Positions 35,889 to 43,020 of a stretch of DNA of 43,020 bases are shown in pieces. The notes beneath the pieces are model-generated. The model worked only from the letters and a program-made list of their open reading frames with translations, did not search any database and had not been told where the DNA came from. The DNA comes from a virus. The stretch is taken from positions 1-43,020 of the IMG/VR virus record IMGVR_UViG_3300020463_000039, one strand, 5' to 3'. The number at the start of each line of letters is the position of its first letter. Position 1 is the first letter of the stretch. Position numbers and translations under genes: made by a program.

Positions 35889-36794
35889 ATGGCGATTTCA
35901 CGTGCACAACTAGCTAAAGAGCTAGAACCAGGATTGAACGCATTGTTCGGTATGGAATATGGTAGGTACGAAAACGAGCATTCAGAAATTTTTGATACAG
36001 AATCTTCAGATAGAGCATTTGAAGAAGAGGTCATGCTTTCTGGGTTCGGTGCTGCACCAACAAAATCTGAAGGTGGTACGGTCAATTTTGATACTGCAAA
36101 CGAAGCATTTACTGCTCGTTTCACTCATGAGACCATAGCTTTAGCTTTCTCTATTACAGAAGAAGCTATTGAAGATAACCTTTATGACAGACTTGGTTCA
36201 AGGTACACTCGTGCTTTAGCAAGATCTATGGCTCATACAAAACAAGTCAAAGCAGCAGCAATTCTTAATAACGCTTTCACAGGTGGTGCATCCGCAGGTG
36301 GAGACGGAAAAGCATTGTGTGCAGCAGACCACCCACTAACAAGTGGTGGTACGTTGGACAACGTTGCTGCAGCAGATTTGAATGAAACATCTTTAGAAGA
36401 TGCGTTAATTTCAATATCTAGCTTTACTGACGAAAGAGGGCTAAAAATTGCGTTAAGAGGAATGAAGTTAATTATTCCTTCAGGCTTGCAATTTATTGCT
36501 GACAGATTATTACAATCTGCTCTACGTCCAGGAACTGCTGATAATGATGTAAACGCAGTTAAGAACATGGGAATGTTACCACAAGGTTACGTTGTAAACC
36601 ATTTCTTAACAGATACAGATGCGTTCTTTATCAAAACTGACGCTCCAAATGGTTTTAAACATTTTGAGCGTGCACCAATTAAAACTCAGATGGAAGGTGA
36701 TTTCGATACTGGAAATATGAGATTTAAGGCAAGAGAAAGATACTCTTTTGGTTTTTCAGACCCAAGATGTGTCTTTGGAAGTCCAGGAGCATAA
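35889..36794 (+). CDS. Major capsid protein (HK97-like fold expected)
   Basis: 301 residues. Characteristic capsid features: E-loop-like TARFTHETIALAFSITEEAIE, the helix-rich RYTRALARSMAHTKQVKAAAIL, CAADHPLTSGGTLDN, LIIPSGLQFIADRLLQS, and the final HFERAPIKTQ...RFKARERYSFGFSDPR typical of phage major head proteins. GGGAG precedes the ATG. A strong terminator right after the stop gives an abundant discrete transcript. It builds the icosahedral shell with the GroES and scaffold products upstream. Confidence 0.88.
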   Translation: MAISRAQLAKELEPGLNALFGMEYGRYENEHSEIFDTESSDRAFEEEVMLSGFGAAPTKSEGGTVNFDTANEAFTARFTHETIALAFSITEEAIEDNLYDRLGSRYTRALARSMAHTKQVKAAAILNNAFTGGASAGGDGKALCAADHPLTSGGTLDNVAAADLNETSLEDALISISSFTDERGLKIALRGMKLIIPSGLQFIADRLLQSALRPGTADNDVNAVKNMGMLPQGYVVNHFLTDTDAFFIKTDAPNGFKHFERAPIKTQMEGDFDTGNMRFKARERYSFGFSDPRCVFGSPGA

Positions 36795-36802
36795 ATAAAA
36801 AT

Positions 36803-36832
36803 AAAAGGGTGACTAGTCAGTCACCCTTTTTT
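36803..36832 (+). terminator. Rho-independent terminator after the capsid gene
   Basis: GGGTGACT (36807-36814), loop AGTC, AGTCACCC (36819-36826), TTTTTT; the flanking A-run extends the stem. Confidence 0.9.
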
Positions 36833-36856
36833 ATTATATATTAATTTTAACCCTAA

Positions 36857-36875
36857 CAATCACACCCCGTGATTG
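36857..36875 (+). promoter_or_regulatory. Hairpin in the leader of the gene at 36900
   Basis: CAATCAC (36857-36863), loop ACCCC, GTGATTG (36869-36875), a perfect 7-bp stem without a T-run, 24 nt before the ATG and just upstream of AGGAG. May stabilise the mRNA or bind protein. Confidence 0.4.
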
Positions 36876-36899
36876 ACTAAGCCAAGATAGGAGATTAAA

Positions 36900-37526
36900 A
36901 TGGCTAATACAACTTTTAAAGGAACATTACGTTCTGAAGGTGGTTACTCATCTATTGCTACTGCAGCAACAACTGGAGTAGAAACAACTCAAATGTCGAT
37001 AACTTCTGCTGGATTTGCTTCTTTAGATGCAAACACTTTAGCAACAGAAGCAGGAACTGGTATTACAACAGGTTCTGGAACTATTTATAGAAGTGCTGTT
37101 CAAAGAATAGGCGGCATAATAACAACAAGAATATTAATAGACTTAACAGGATTAAGATCTACAGCTGGTGGCGACATTATTGGTGTAAATGGAACATCAC
37201 TAGTTTGTCATATTGGTCAAATAACTGCAGCACGAAACGGTACAATCTTAACAGGAAGTATGGAGTGTTTTGAAGCACCTTCAGGTGGTGATCCTGACAT
37301 TAACATACATTCTGCTACAGAAGGAACTGGTATAGAAGATGGTGCTATTAGTGGCTTATCTGAAACATTACTTGTTAATGCAGGTGACGCAACATTAGGA
37401 AGTAAAGTATATTTTACTGCTGTTCCTGCTGCGGATGAATTTTTATATTTAACTTGTGGCACAACTACAGATGCTGATTTTACAGCAGGTAAACTATTTA
37501 TCGAATTAATGGGTTACGAAGCATAA
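36900..37526 (+). CDS. Putative structural protein
   Basis: 208 residues, Thr/Ala/Gly-rich beta-type sequence without charged clusters (STATGVETTQMSITS-like start, IIGVNGTSLVCHIGQITAA, LGSKVYFTAVPAADEFLYL). It lies between the capsid terminator and another terminator, so probably on a separate abundant transcript. A head decoration or fibre-like protein is likely. No family identified. Confidence 0.7.
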   Translation: MANTTFKGTLRSEGGYSSIATAATTGVETTQMSITSAGFASLDANTLATEAGTGITTGSGTIYRSAVQRIGGIITTRILIDLTGLRSTAGGDIIGVNGTSLVCHIGQITAARNGTILTGSMECFEAPSGGDPDINIHSATEGTGIEDGAISGLSETLLVNAGDATLGSKVYFTAVPAADEFLYLTCGTTTDADFTAGKLFIELMGYEA

Positions 37527-37530
37527 TTAA

Positions 37531-37555
37531 GGGGGTTTCATACCCCCCTCTTTTA
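37531..37555 (+). terminator. Terminator after the structural gene at 36900
   Basis: GGGGGT (37531-37536), loop TTCAT-type, ACCCCC (37542-37547), then CTCTTTT. Shorter T-run than the capsid terminator, so possibly partial. Confidence 0.75.
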
Positions 37556-37568
37556 TAAGGAGATAAGT

Positions 37569-37853
37569 ATGGCAGGTCGTTCAGATACCAAGGCATTTAA
37601 CATTAATCAGGGTGATAGTGCTGCTGTTTTAGGCTCGGCACGTTCTAGAATAAGACAAGTTGTTATATTTGGTAATTCTGCTGGTGTGTTAACAATTAAA
37701 GATGGGTCAGGTGGAGCAACATTATTGCTTCAAAGTTTTCCTACTGGATTACATACTTTGAATATCCCAGATCAAGGAATATTAGCAGAGAATGGAGCTT
37801 ATATTCATGGCTTTACAGGTTCAGGAAATAAGCTAACTTTATTTTTATCCTAA
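37569..37853 (+). CDS. Small hypothetical virion protein
   Basis: 94 residues, beta-rich with Gly turns (QVVIFGNSAGVLTIKDGSGG, LHTLNIPDQGILAENGAYI). AAGGAG precedes the ATG. The pattern resembles small decoration or jelly-roll-type proteins. Overlaps the next start by one base (TAATG). Function unknown. Confidence 0.65.
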   Translation: MAGRSDTKAFNINQGDSAAVLGSARSRIRQVVIFGNSAGVLTIKDGSGGATLLLQSFPTGLHTLNIPDQGILAENGAYIHGFTGSGNKLTLFLS

Positions 37854-38152
37854 TGGCTGAAAAGAAGAAAAGAAAAGAAAAACCAATAAAGACTTCAGTT
37901 AAGTCTGGTAATTTCCGTTCTACTAAGTCTGGAGCAGGAATGACGACTAAAGGGGTTAAAGCCTATAGACGAGCCAATCCTGGAAGTAAATTAAAGACAG
38001 CTGTTACTGGGAAAGTAAAAAAAGGCAGTAAAGCATCAAAGAGAAGAAAGTCTTTTTGTGCAAGAAGTGCTGGTCAAATGAAGAAGTTTCCTAAAGCAGC
38101 AAAGAACCCTAATAGTCGTTTACGACAAGCTAGAAGAAGGTGGAAGTGTTAA
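37853..38152 (+). CDS. Small, very basic protein with C-terminal FCAR...RRWKC
   Basis: 99 residues with about one third Lys or Arg (start MAEKKKRKEKPIKTSVKSGN). The C-terminal section KSFCARSAGQMKKFP..NPNSRLRQARRRWKC matches a small basic protein I recall from many cyanophages and marine phages, of unknown role. The two cysteines and basic charge suggest a DNA-binding, histone-like virion protein. TAATG junctions on both sides. Confidence 0.7.
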   Translation: MAEKKKRKEKPIKTSVKSGNFRSTKSGAGMTTKGVKAYRRANPGSKLKTAVTGKVKKGSKASKRRKSFCARSAGQMKKFPKAAKNPNSRLRQARRRWKC

Positions 38153-38310
38153 TGAAAGCAGCAGACGTTTTAAAACTATTAGAAAAACACGAAGCTCAGT
38201 GCGATAAAAGATACGCAGAGATCCAAGATAAACTTAAATCTTTAGACGGTAGGGTTTGGGGTTTATATGGCGTTATTATTGGCGTGGCAGTCTTGGAGAA
38301 AATATTCTAA
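38152..38310 (+). CDS. Very small coiled-coil plus membrane-segment protein
   Basis: 52 residues, found by reading, with TAATG junctions at both ends (38150-38154 and 38308-38312). Residues 1-33 are a charged helix (KLLEKHEAQCDKRYAEIQDKL), and residues 36-48 are hydrophobic (VWGLYGVIIGVAVLE). The layout resembles haemolysin XhlA-type or spanin-like small phage proteins. A lysis or injection accessory role is possible. Confidence 0.6.
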   Translation: MKAADVLKLLEKHEAQCDKRYAEIQDKLKSLDGRVWGLYGVIIGVAVLEKIF

Positions 38311-38504
38311 TGGTTATGGCAAGATCTTCCATGCGACAGCAGATTACTAAAGCACCTCAGAAAAGGAAAAAGAAAATGCCCTTAAATAAATATTCTTCGA
38401 AACAAAAGAAACTAGCTAGAATAGCACCACCTAGAGATAAAATTACAGGTGCAGATTTTAAAAAACTTAAAAAGAAGAAAAAGGTAAAGAAAGGAAAAGC
38501 ATAA
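38310..38504 (+). CDS. Very small, extremely basic protein
   Basis: 64 residues from ATG 38310 (TAATG, GGAG 11 nt upstream); ATG 38316 is an alternative. Lys-rich throughout with PLNKYSSKQKKLARIAPPRDK and a final run of lysines. No fold recognised. Probably binds DNA, or neutralises charge in the capsid. Confidence 0.6.
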   Translation: MVMARSSMRQQITKAPQKRKKKMPLNKYSSKQKKLARIAPPRDKITGADFKKLKKKKKVKKGKA

Positions 38505-38749
38505 TGCCTAAAGACGCTTGTTATAGAAAAGTAAAAGCACGGTATAAAGTATTTCCTTCTGCTTATGCTAGTGGTTCGATAGCTAAGTGTAGAAAAGTTG
38601 GTGCTGCAAATTATGGTAATAAATCTAAGGTAAAGAAGAAAGTTCTTGGTGGTTATATGGGAGCAAAAAGACCATCTAGCAATCCAAAGATAGCAAGAGG
38701 TTGTGGGGCTATTATGAATAATAAAAGAAAAGAAACGACACGTGCATAA
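38504..38749 (+). CDS. Small basic protein, YRKVKARYKVFPSAYASG type, with GGYMG motif
   Basis: 81 residues. The N-terminal half (CYRKVKARYKVFPSAYASG then IAKCRKVGAANYG) is a conserved phage motif that I associate with a DUF5872-like group, from memory. It ends with LGGYMGAKRPSSNPKIARG. TAATG on both sides. Function unknown; co-encoded with three other basic proteins. Confidence 0.7.
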   Translation: MPKDACYRKVKARYKVFPSAYASGSIAKCRKVGAANYGNKSKVKKKVLGGYMGAKRPSSNPKIARGCGAIMNNKRKETTRA

Positions 38750-39033
38750 TGGCTGTAAGAAAAACAAAAGCAGGGTTAGCACTAAAAAGATGGTTTAAAG
38801 AAGACTGGAAAGATGTTCGTTCAGGAAAGAAATGTGGAAGAAAAAAGGGTGAAAAAAGAGGAACACCTTATTGTAGACCAAGTAAAAGAATTAGTTCTAA
38901 AACACCTAAAACAACAAAAGAATTAACATCTGCAGAAAAACGTAGTAGGGTTAGACAAAAAGTTGCTTTAGGACAGCCAAGGAAAGGTAAGCCAAGAAAC
39001 GTAAAATCACTAAAAAGAAAAAGGAGAGCATAA
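38749..39033 (+). CDS. Small basic protein, DUF5872-like
   Basis: 94 residues. LALKRWFKEDWKDVRSGKKCG followed by CRPSKRISSKTPKT fits the family pattern WFKE-W-DV...CGR...Y-CRPS...TP I recall as DUF5872. Two Cys may bind metal. The C-terminus is Arg/Lys-rich (KGKPRNVKSLKRKRRA). TAATG upstream. Function unknown. Confidence 0.7.
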   Translation: MAVRKTKAGLALKRWFKEDWKDVRSGKKCGRKKGEKRGTPYCRPSKRISSKTPKTTKELTSAEKRSRVRQKVALGQPRKGKPRNVKSLKRKRRA

Positions 39034-39282
39034 ATGCCAGGAATGAATAAAAGCCCACTAAATATGGCAATACAAAAAGTAAAAGGTAAAAAAATGGGAG
39101 GTAGTATGATGCCTTCTGTGGAAGAACTAAATCCAGGAAAATCTATGGACGTTACTGAAATGGCTATGGGTGGCTATATGGATGGTGAGATCGAAAAGAA
39201 AATGATGGGTGGCTACATGGGTGGTGGCTACGTCGGAAAAATGGCTATGGGTGGCTACATGGATAAAAAAGGTAAGAAGTAA
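39034..39282 (+). CDS. GGYMG-repeat protein
   Basis: 82 residues. The C-terminal half repeats MGGYM four times (MAMGGYMDGEIEKK, MMGGYMGGGYVGK, MAMGGYMDKKGKK), alternating with acidic and basic linkers. The N-terminus is basic (ALNMAIQKVKGKKMGG-like). Single GGYMG copies end the proteins at 32781 and 38504. The repeat could be a shared recognition tag for virion assembly. Starts directly after the upstream TAA. Confidence 0.7.
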   Translation: MPGMNKSPLNMAIQKVKGKKMGGSMMPSVEELNPGKSMDVTEMAMGGYMDGEIEKKMMGGYMGGGYVGKMAMGGYMDKKGKK

Positions 39283-39953
39283 TGGCAACTTCTGGTTCAT
39301 CTGATTTTGAACTAGCCGTAGATGAATATATTGAAGAAGCATTTGAACGGTGTGGTTTAGAAATAAGAACAGGTTATGATTTAAAAACAGCAAAACGATC
39401 ATTAAATTTACTTTTTGCTGATTGGGCAAATCGTGGCTTGAACCGATGGACTATTACTCAAACGACTACAACTATTACAGATGGCACTACAGAATATACT
39501 TTAGCAGCAGATACAATAGACGTACTATCTGCTGTAATAAGAGAAAACGCAGGAACAGCATCTCAAACAGATACAGCTATCACTAGAATAGGTAGAGATA
39601 CTTATTTAAATATTTCTAGTAAATTAACCGAGTCAAGACCTACTCAGTTTTATATTGATAGACAAGTTGTACCAAAAATTAGGTTATATCCAACACCAAA
39701 TGCAACATATAGTTTAGTTTACGATAGGCTTACAAGAATAGAAGATGCAGATTCTGCAACTAATACTGTAGACATACCGTTTAGGTTTTATCCTTGCCTT
39801 ACTGCTGGATTAGCTTATTATTTATCTATAAAAAAAGCTCCAGACAGAATTACTACTTTAAAAGCAATTTATGAAGAAGAATTTGATAGAGCAGCAACAG
39901 AAGATAGAGATAGAACTAGTTTAAAACTTTTACCTTATGAAAGGTATATCTAA
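39282..39953 (+). CDS. Putative head-tail connector or tail tubular-type protein
   Basis: 223 residues. Starts with SSDFELAVDEYIEEAFERCGLE, then KRSLNLLFADWANRGLNRWTI, a beta-rich centre, and DIPFRFYPCLTAGLAYYLSIK with the final FDRAATEDRDR. This helix-beta-helix layout is typical of neck adaptors that dock on the portal in podoviruses (P22 gp4 or T7 gp11-like in role). TAATG junctions upstream and downstream. Assigned by pattern and context. Confidence 0.65.
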   Translation: MATSGSSDFELAVDEYIEEAFERCGLEIRTGYDLKTAKRSLNLLFADWANRGLNRWTITQTTTTITDGTTEYTLAADTIDVLSAVIRENAGTASQTDTAITRIGRDTYLNISSKLTESRPTQFYIDRQVVPKIRLYPTPNATYSLVYDRLTRIEDADSATNTVDIPFRFYPCLTAGLAYYLSIKKAPDRITTLKAIYEEEFDRAATEDRDRTSLKLLPYERYI

Positions 39954-40456
39954 TGGCTTTCGCAAGCGGAAAACATGCTTTCTTCCTATCTGATAGAAGT
40001 GGTATGCGTTTTCCCTATAGACAAAGAATAAAAGAATGGAATGGTTCTGTAGTACATATTTCTGAATATGAGGAAAAGCATGAACAACTTGATCCGCATA
40101 GGACAGTTATAGATCCGCAATCCTTACGAGAAAGTAGACCTGATGTAAAAACAGAAAGCACTGTTGAAATATTATTAGGTTTAAATCCTTTTTTATCTAG
40201 TAGTTCTGGTAGTGGTGTAATTACAGTCGTAGAAAAGAACCATGGAAGATCTAGCAGTGATACCGTTCGATTTAGAAATATAGTTGGCTTTGATGGGTTT
40301 ACAACAGCTGTTTTGGAAAAAGCAGATGGTTATAGTATAACTAAAGTTGACGATAATACCTATACTTTTTCTGCAAGTAGTGGTACATCATTAGTAGGAA
40401 GTATAAATGGTGGTGGGCGTAATGCAACTGCTGGTCCAGTTACGTTGGGGGCATAA
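39953..40456 (+). CDS. Hypothetical neck or tail protein
   Basis: 167 residues. The N-terminal segment (GKHAFFLSDRSGMRFPYRQRI, EQLDPHRTVIDPQSLRESRP) is a conserved-looking basic region, and the C-terminal half is beta-rich (SGVITVVEKNHGRSSSDTVR, YTFSASSGTSLVGS). It sits between two adaptor-like genes. I recall the SDRSGMRFPYRE-type start from marine phage neck regions. Function unknown. Confidence 0.65.
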   Translation: MAFASGKHAFFLSDRSGMRFPYRQRIKEWNGSVVHISEYEEKHEQLDPHRTVIDPQSLRESRPDVKTESTVEILLGLNPFLSSSSGSGVITVVEKNHGRSSSDTVRFRNIVGFDGFTTAVLEKADGYSITKVDDNTYTFSASSGTSLVGSINGGGRNATAGPVTLGA

Positions 40457-41104
40457 ATGAGTTTTACATTAGCTACATTAAAAACAGCTATACAAGATTA
40501 TACAGATAATAGTGAAACAGCTTTTGTTACTAACTTACCCAATTTTATAAAAGCAGCAGAAGAAAAGATTTTAAAAACTGTAGACTTAGATTATTTTAGA
40601 AAAAACGTAACGAGTGCATTTACATCTTCAGATAAATTTTTATCTGTGCCTTCAGATTATTTAGCATCGTTTTCTTTACAGATAACAACTTCTGGGTCAG
40701 AAAGTTTTTTATTGCAAAAAGATGTTAATTATATAAGGGAATATACACCTGCTTCTACAACAACTGGTGTTCCAAAATATTATGCTAGGTTCGATGAAAA
40801 CAATTTTATTGTAGCCCCTACGCCTGATAGTAATTATGCTTTAGAACTACACTATTTTTATAGACCGACAAGTATAACTGCTGGTGCGGATAGTGGCACA
40901 ACTTGGGTTAGTACAAACGCACCTTTTGCTTTACTTTATGGATCTCTTGTAGAGGCTTATACCTTTATGAAAGGTGAGCCAGATGTAATACAAAGTTATA
41001 ATGGTTTATATACACAGTATTTAGAAAGATTAAAAGATTTAGGTGAAGCGAGAGAAAACACAGACGGATACAGAGTTGGTCTGCCATCAAGACCAAGAAC
41101 ATAG
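40457..41104 (+). CDS. Phage adaptor protein (SU10-adaptor-like)
   Basis: 215 residues. The order LATLKTAIQDYTDNSETAFVT, FIKAAEEKILKTVDLDYFRKN, LSVPSDYLASFSLQI, YYARFDENNFIVAPTP, LELHYFYRPTSIT, and a C-terminal helix LYTQYLERLKDL matches the adaptor family linking portal to tail nozzle in SU10-type podoviruses. The start is one base after the upstream stop. Suggests a short-tailed particle. Confidence 0.78.
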   Translation: MSFTLATLKTAIQDYTDNSETAFVTNLPNFIKAAEEKILKTVDLDYFRKNVTSAFTSSDKFLSVPSDYLASFSLQITTSGSESFLLQKDVNYIREYTPASTTTGVPKYYARFDENNFIVAPTPDSNYALELHYFYRPTSITAGADSGTTWVSTNAPFALLYGSLVEAYTFMKGEPDVIQSYNGLYTQYLERLKDLGEARENTDGYRVGLPSRPRT

Positions 41105-41113
41105 GAGTATAAA

Positions 41114-41545
41114 ATGGCAACAGCAAATGCAGCAACCAATTATCTAGAGAGAAGAATATTACATTTTTTATTTAAGAATAACTCTCTTAGTTTATCTTCA
41201 CCTGGAGATAGCATATATGTAGGACTTGCAACGGCAGTAAGTGCAGCAGAAACTGGTTCAGTTACAGAAGCAACATTTACAAATTATGCAAGACAACAAG
41301 TTACAGCAGCAAACTGGACTACAATAGGTGCAGACTCAACAGATACACAAACTGCGAAGAACGCAGCTAATATTGAGTTTCCAGCATCTGGTGGAACAAG
41401 CAATACAATAACACATGTAATAATAGCAGACGCATCAAGTGGTGGTAACATACTTTTCGTAGGTGCTTTAGACGCAAGTAAAACGATAGCTAGTGGTGAT
41501 ATATTTAGAATAAATGCAAATAACTTAACTATAGAATTGAAGTAA
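41114..41545 (+). CDS. Gp80-like tail fibre-associated protein
   Basis: 143 residues. It has the family pattern TNYLERRILHFLFKN, SIYVGLATAVSAAETGSVTE, YARQQVTAANWT, ITHVIIADASSGGNILFVGAL and IASGDIFRINANNLTIEL. This closely follows a widespread phage tail protein (Gp80 type). AGGAG precedes the ATG. Likely part of the tail nozzle or fibre base. TAATG with the next gene. Confidence 0.75.
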   Translation: MATANAATNYLERRILHFLFKNNSLSLSSPGDSIYVGLATAVSAAETGSVTEATFTNYARQQVTAANWTTIGADSTDTQTAKNAANIEFPASGGTSNTITHVIIADASSGGNILFVGALDASKTIASGDIFRINANNLTIELK

Positions 41546-42720
41546 TGGCACTCGTACTTAACGACAGAGTAAAAGAAACATCTACCACAACTGGTACTGG
41601 CACACTTACATTAGGTGGTGCAGTTACTGGTTTTGAAACATTTGCAGCAGGCATAGGTAATTCTAATACTACTTATTATGCAGTTATATTACCAGGAACT
41701 GCTGAGTTTGAAGTTGGTTTAGGTACACTTAATGGAGATTCTAGTACTATTGCCAGAACAACTATAATAAGTAGTTCTAATAGTGATAGTGCAGTAAATT
41801 TTAGTGCGGGTACAAAAAACATATTTTGTACAATACCTGCATCTAAGTCAGTATTTTTAGATGCCAGTGGTAATGCTACATTAGGTGCAGATTTATCTGT
41901 AGGAGATGATCTTACGATAGAAGGTGGATTAATTGATCTTAGATCTAATAGTGGATCAGCATCACAAATTAAATTTTACTGTGAAGTTAGTAATGCTCAT
42001 GCACAGACCTTAACAGCACAAGCCCACTCTGTAGGAGCTAGTAATACGTTGACATTACCAGCAGGTAGTAGCTCAACCTTAGTATCAGAAACACATACTC
42101 AAACATTAACAAATAAAAGTCTTACTGCACCAACAATAACTGGCACGGCAGTTATGGCAGATTTGGATATATCAGGTGATGTAGATGTAGACGGAACATT
42201 AGAAGCTGATGCGATAACAGTAAACGGAACTGCTTTAGCTACAGTTATTGCAGGTGTAACAGTAACCAATGCGACTAATGCAGCACATGTAACTGTTGCA
42301 GACAACGAGAGTACAAATGAAGAAAACCTAATACCTTTTATTGAAGATGCTTCTGCTACTGGAAATGTAGGGTTAGAATCTGATGGTGACTTTGCATATA
42401 ATCCAAGTACAGGTACAGTTACAGCTACAATATTTAAAGGTAATATTGATGCAGTAGATGGTGACTTTGATGGCACATTAGAAGCAGATGCCATGACACT
42501 AAATGGTACGGCAATAACTACAACTGCTACTTTGTCAACTGGTATATCTAATGGTAATGTATTAGTGGCAACAAGTGGTATAGCCGATAATGATTTTTTA
42601 AGAGTTGATGGTACAAGTATAGAGGGCAGAAGTGCTAGTGAAGTATTAAGTGATATAGGTGCAACAACAGCAGCGTTAGCAGCAGACGAGGCTACAGCTT
42701 TAGCAATAGCGTTAGGATAA
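41545..42720 (+). CDS. Tail fibre or spike protein
   Basis: 391 residues, low-charge, rich in Thr, Ala, Gly, Ser and Asp, with repeating beta-strand motifs ISGDVDVDGTLEADAITVNG and GDFDGTLEADAMTLNG, and LTGSSSTLVSETHTQTLTN-like collagen-fibre sequence. The N-terminus (LNDRVKETSTTTGTGTLTLG) is a known start of marine phage fibre proteins. Probably binds the host receptor or links a further fibre gene outside the window. It has no chaperone domain at the C-terminus. Confidence 0.78.
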   Translation: MALVLNDRVKETSTTTGTGTLTLGGAVTGFETFAAGIGNSNTTYYAVILPGTAEFEVGLGTLNGDSSTIARTTIISSSNSDSAVNFSAGTKNIFCTIPASKSVFLDASGNATLGADLSVGDDLTIEGGLIDLRSNSGSASQIKFYCEVSNAHAQTLTAQAHSVGASNTLTLPAGSSSTLVSETHTQTLTNKSLTAPTITGTAVMADLDISGDVDVDGTLEADAITVNGTALATVIAGVTVTNATNAAHVTVADNESTNEENLIPFIEDASATGNVGLESDGDFAYNPSTGTVTATIFKGNIDAVDGDFDGTLEADAMTLNGTAITTTATLSTGISNGNVLVATSGIADNDFLRVDGTSIEGRSASEVLSDIGATTAALAADEATALAIALG

Positions 42721-42724
42721 TAAT

Positions 42725-43020
42725 ATGGCAAATAATTTTAAAGTAATTACAAGAGATGTTGCTCCTGCAAGTGCTGGAACTCCAGAAACTCTTTATACAG
42801 TACAATCTGGTAGCACAGTTATTGTCTTAGGATTAACACTGGCTAACGTACATACAGCACAAGTTACTGGCACAGTTCAACTAGTAAGTACAACAACACA
42901 AACATCACAGACACAAAACACTACGGCTCACATTGTAAAGGCAATACCAGTGCCAGTTGGGTCTTCTGTAGAGATCATGGCTGGTAATAAGATTGTATTA
43001 AATGTAGGTGATATAATAAA
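42725..43020 (+). CDS. Small virion protein, 3' end outside window
   Basis: 98 complete codons from ATG 42725, open to the right edge. Beta-rich and low-charge (NNFKVITRDVAPASAGTPET, STVIVLGLTLANVHTAQVT, IPVPVGSSVEIMAGNKIVLN), resembling small tail-fibre-associated or baseplate beta-sandwich proteins. It starts 4 nt after the fibre stop; no clear ribosome-binding site. Confidence 0.65.
   Translation, partial: MANNFKVITRDVAPASAGTPETLYTVQSGSTVIVLGLTLANVHTAQVTGTVQLVSTTTQTSQTQNTTAHIVKAIPVPVGSSVEIMAGNKIVLNVGDII

Noticed and set aside
38357-38782. 141-codon minus-strand frame opposite the basic small proteins
   Set aside because: Lys-rich codons (AAA/AAG/AGA) read antisense as Phe/Leu/Ser-rich open frames; plus-strand genes have strict TAATG coupling.
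42099-42731. 210-codon frame on the minus strand of the fibre gene
   Set aside because: It is the antisense of low-complexity Ala/Thr/Gly repeats, which remove stop codons; composition (Val/Ala/Ser-rich) is not that of a real protein.
1-43020. Terminal repeat showing that the window is a complete circular genome
   Set aside because: The first and last bases share no obvious direct repeat, and both edges cut genes.

Overview
The window is one contiguous piece of a tailed double-stranded DNA phage. It is AT-rich and nearly all coding, with genes joined by ATGA and TAATG overlaps. Terminase, portal, GroES-like protein, scaffold-like protein, capsid protein, neck adaptors and fibre genes are all recognisable. 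No integrase, tRNA, CRISPR array or host gene was seen. Gene content (family A DNA polymerase, archaeo-eukaryotic-type primase, SNF2 helicase, thymidylate synthase homologue, MazG-like protein, GroES) and base composition suggest an uncultured marine phage of podovirus-like build. That placement is inference from memory of such genomes, not from a search.

Layout. 1-3705 (+): end of a large virion protein cut by the left edge, small membrane proteins and a three-segment holin-like protein. 3698-5804 (-): the only leftward operon, SNF2 helicase, XRE-type HTH protein and T4-type endolysin. 5805-6108: divergent control region. 6109-16741 (+): replication and nucleotide block with an SSB-like protein, AEP primase, SF1 helicase, a probable DNA base-modification cluster (methyltransferase, pyrophosphorylase of the alpha-glutamyl/putrescinyl-thymine type, thymidylate synthase/dUMP hydroxymethylase, DUF1599-like protein) and DNA polymerase. 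16814-24608 (+): about twenty small accessory genes in units with their own promoters, including a MazG-like gene, Zn-ribbon proteins and a DUF932 protein. 24900-43020 (+): small terminase, nuclease, two paralogous small proteins (one in a base-composition island), a putative virion protein, large terminase, portal, GroES, scaffold, capsid, a run of very basic small proteins, neck adaptors and fibres. The right edge cuts a gene. If the genome is circularly permuted, the missing part lies between the fibre genes at the right edge and the virion protein at the left edge.

Two regulatory systems stand out. At least four early units share an AAAAA element exactly 41 nt upstream of a TATACT/TATAAT box, and a fifth differs by 1 nt. 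Separately, an approximately 150-bp module occurs twice in opposite orientation, at 5838-5988 in front of the leftward helicase-lysis operon and at 24691-24844 in front of the packaging-head operon, so these two operons are probably switched on together.

The best candidates for something new are the base-modification cluster, the duplicated control module, the phased early promoters, the CTAG-rich cassette at 26509-27137 and a possible gene overprinted inside the portal gene.
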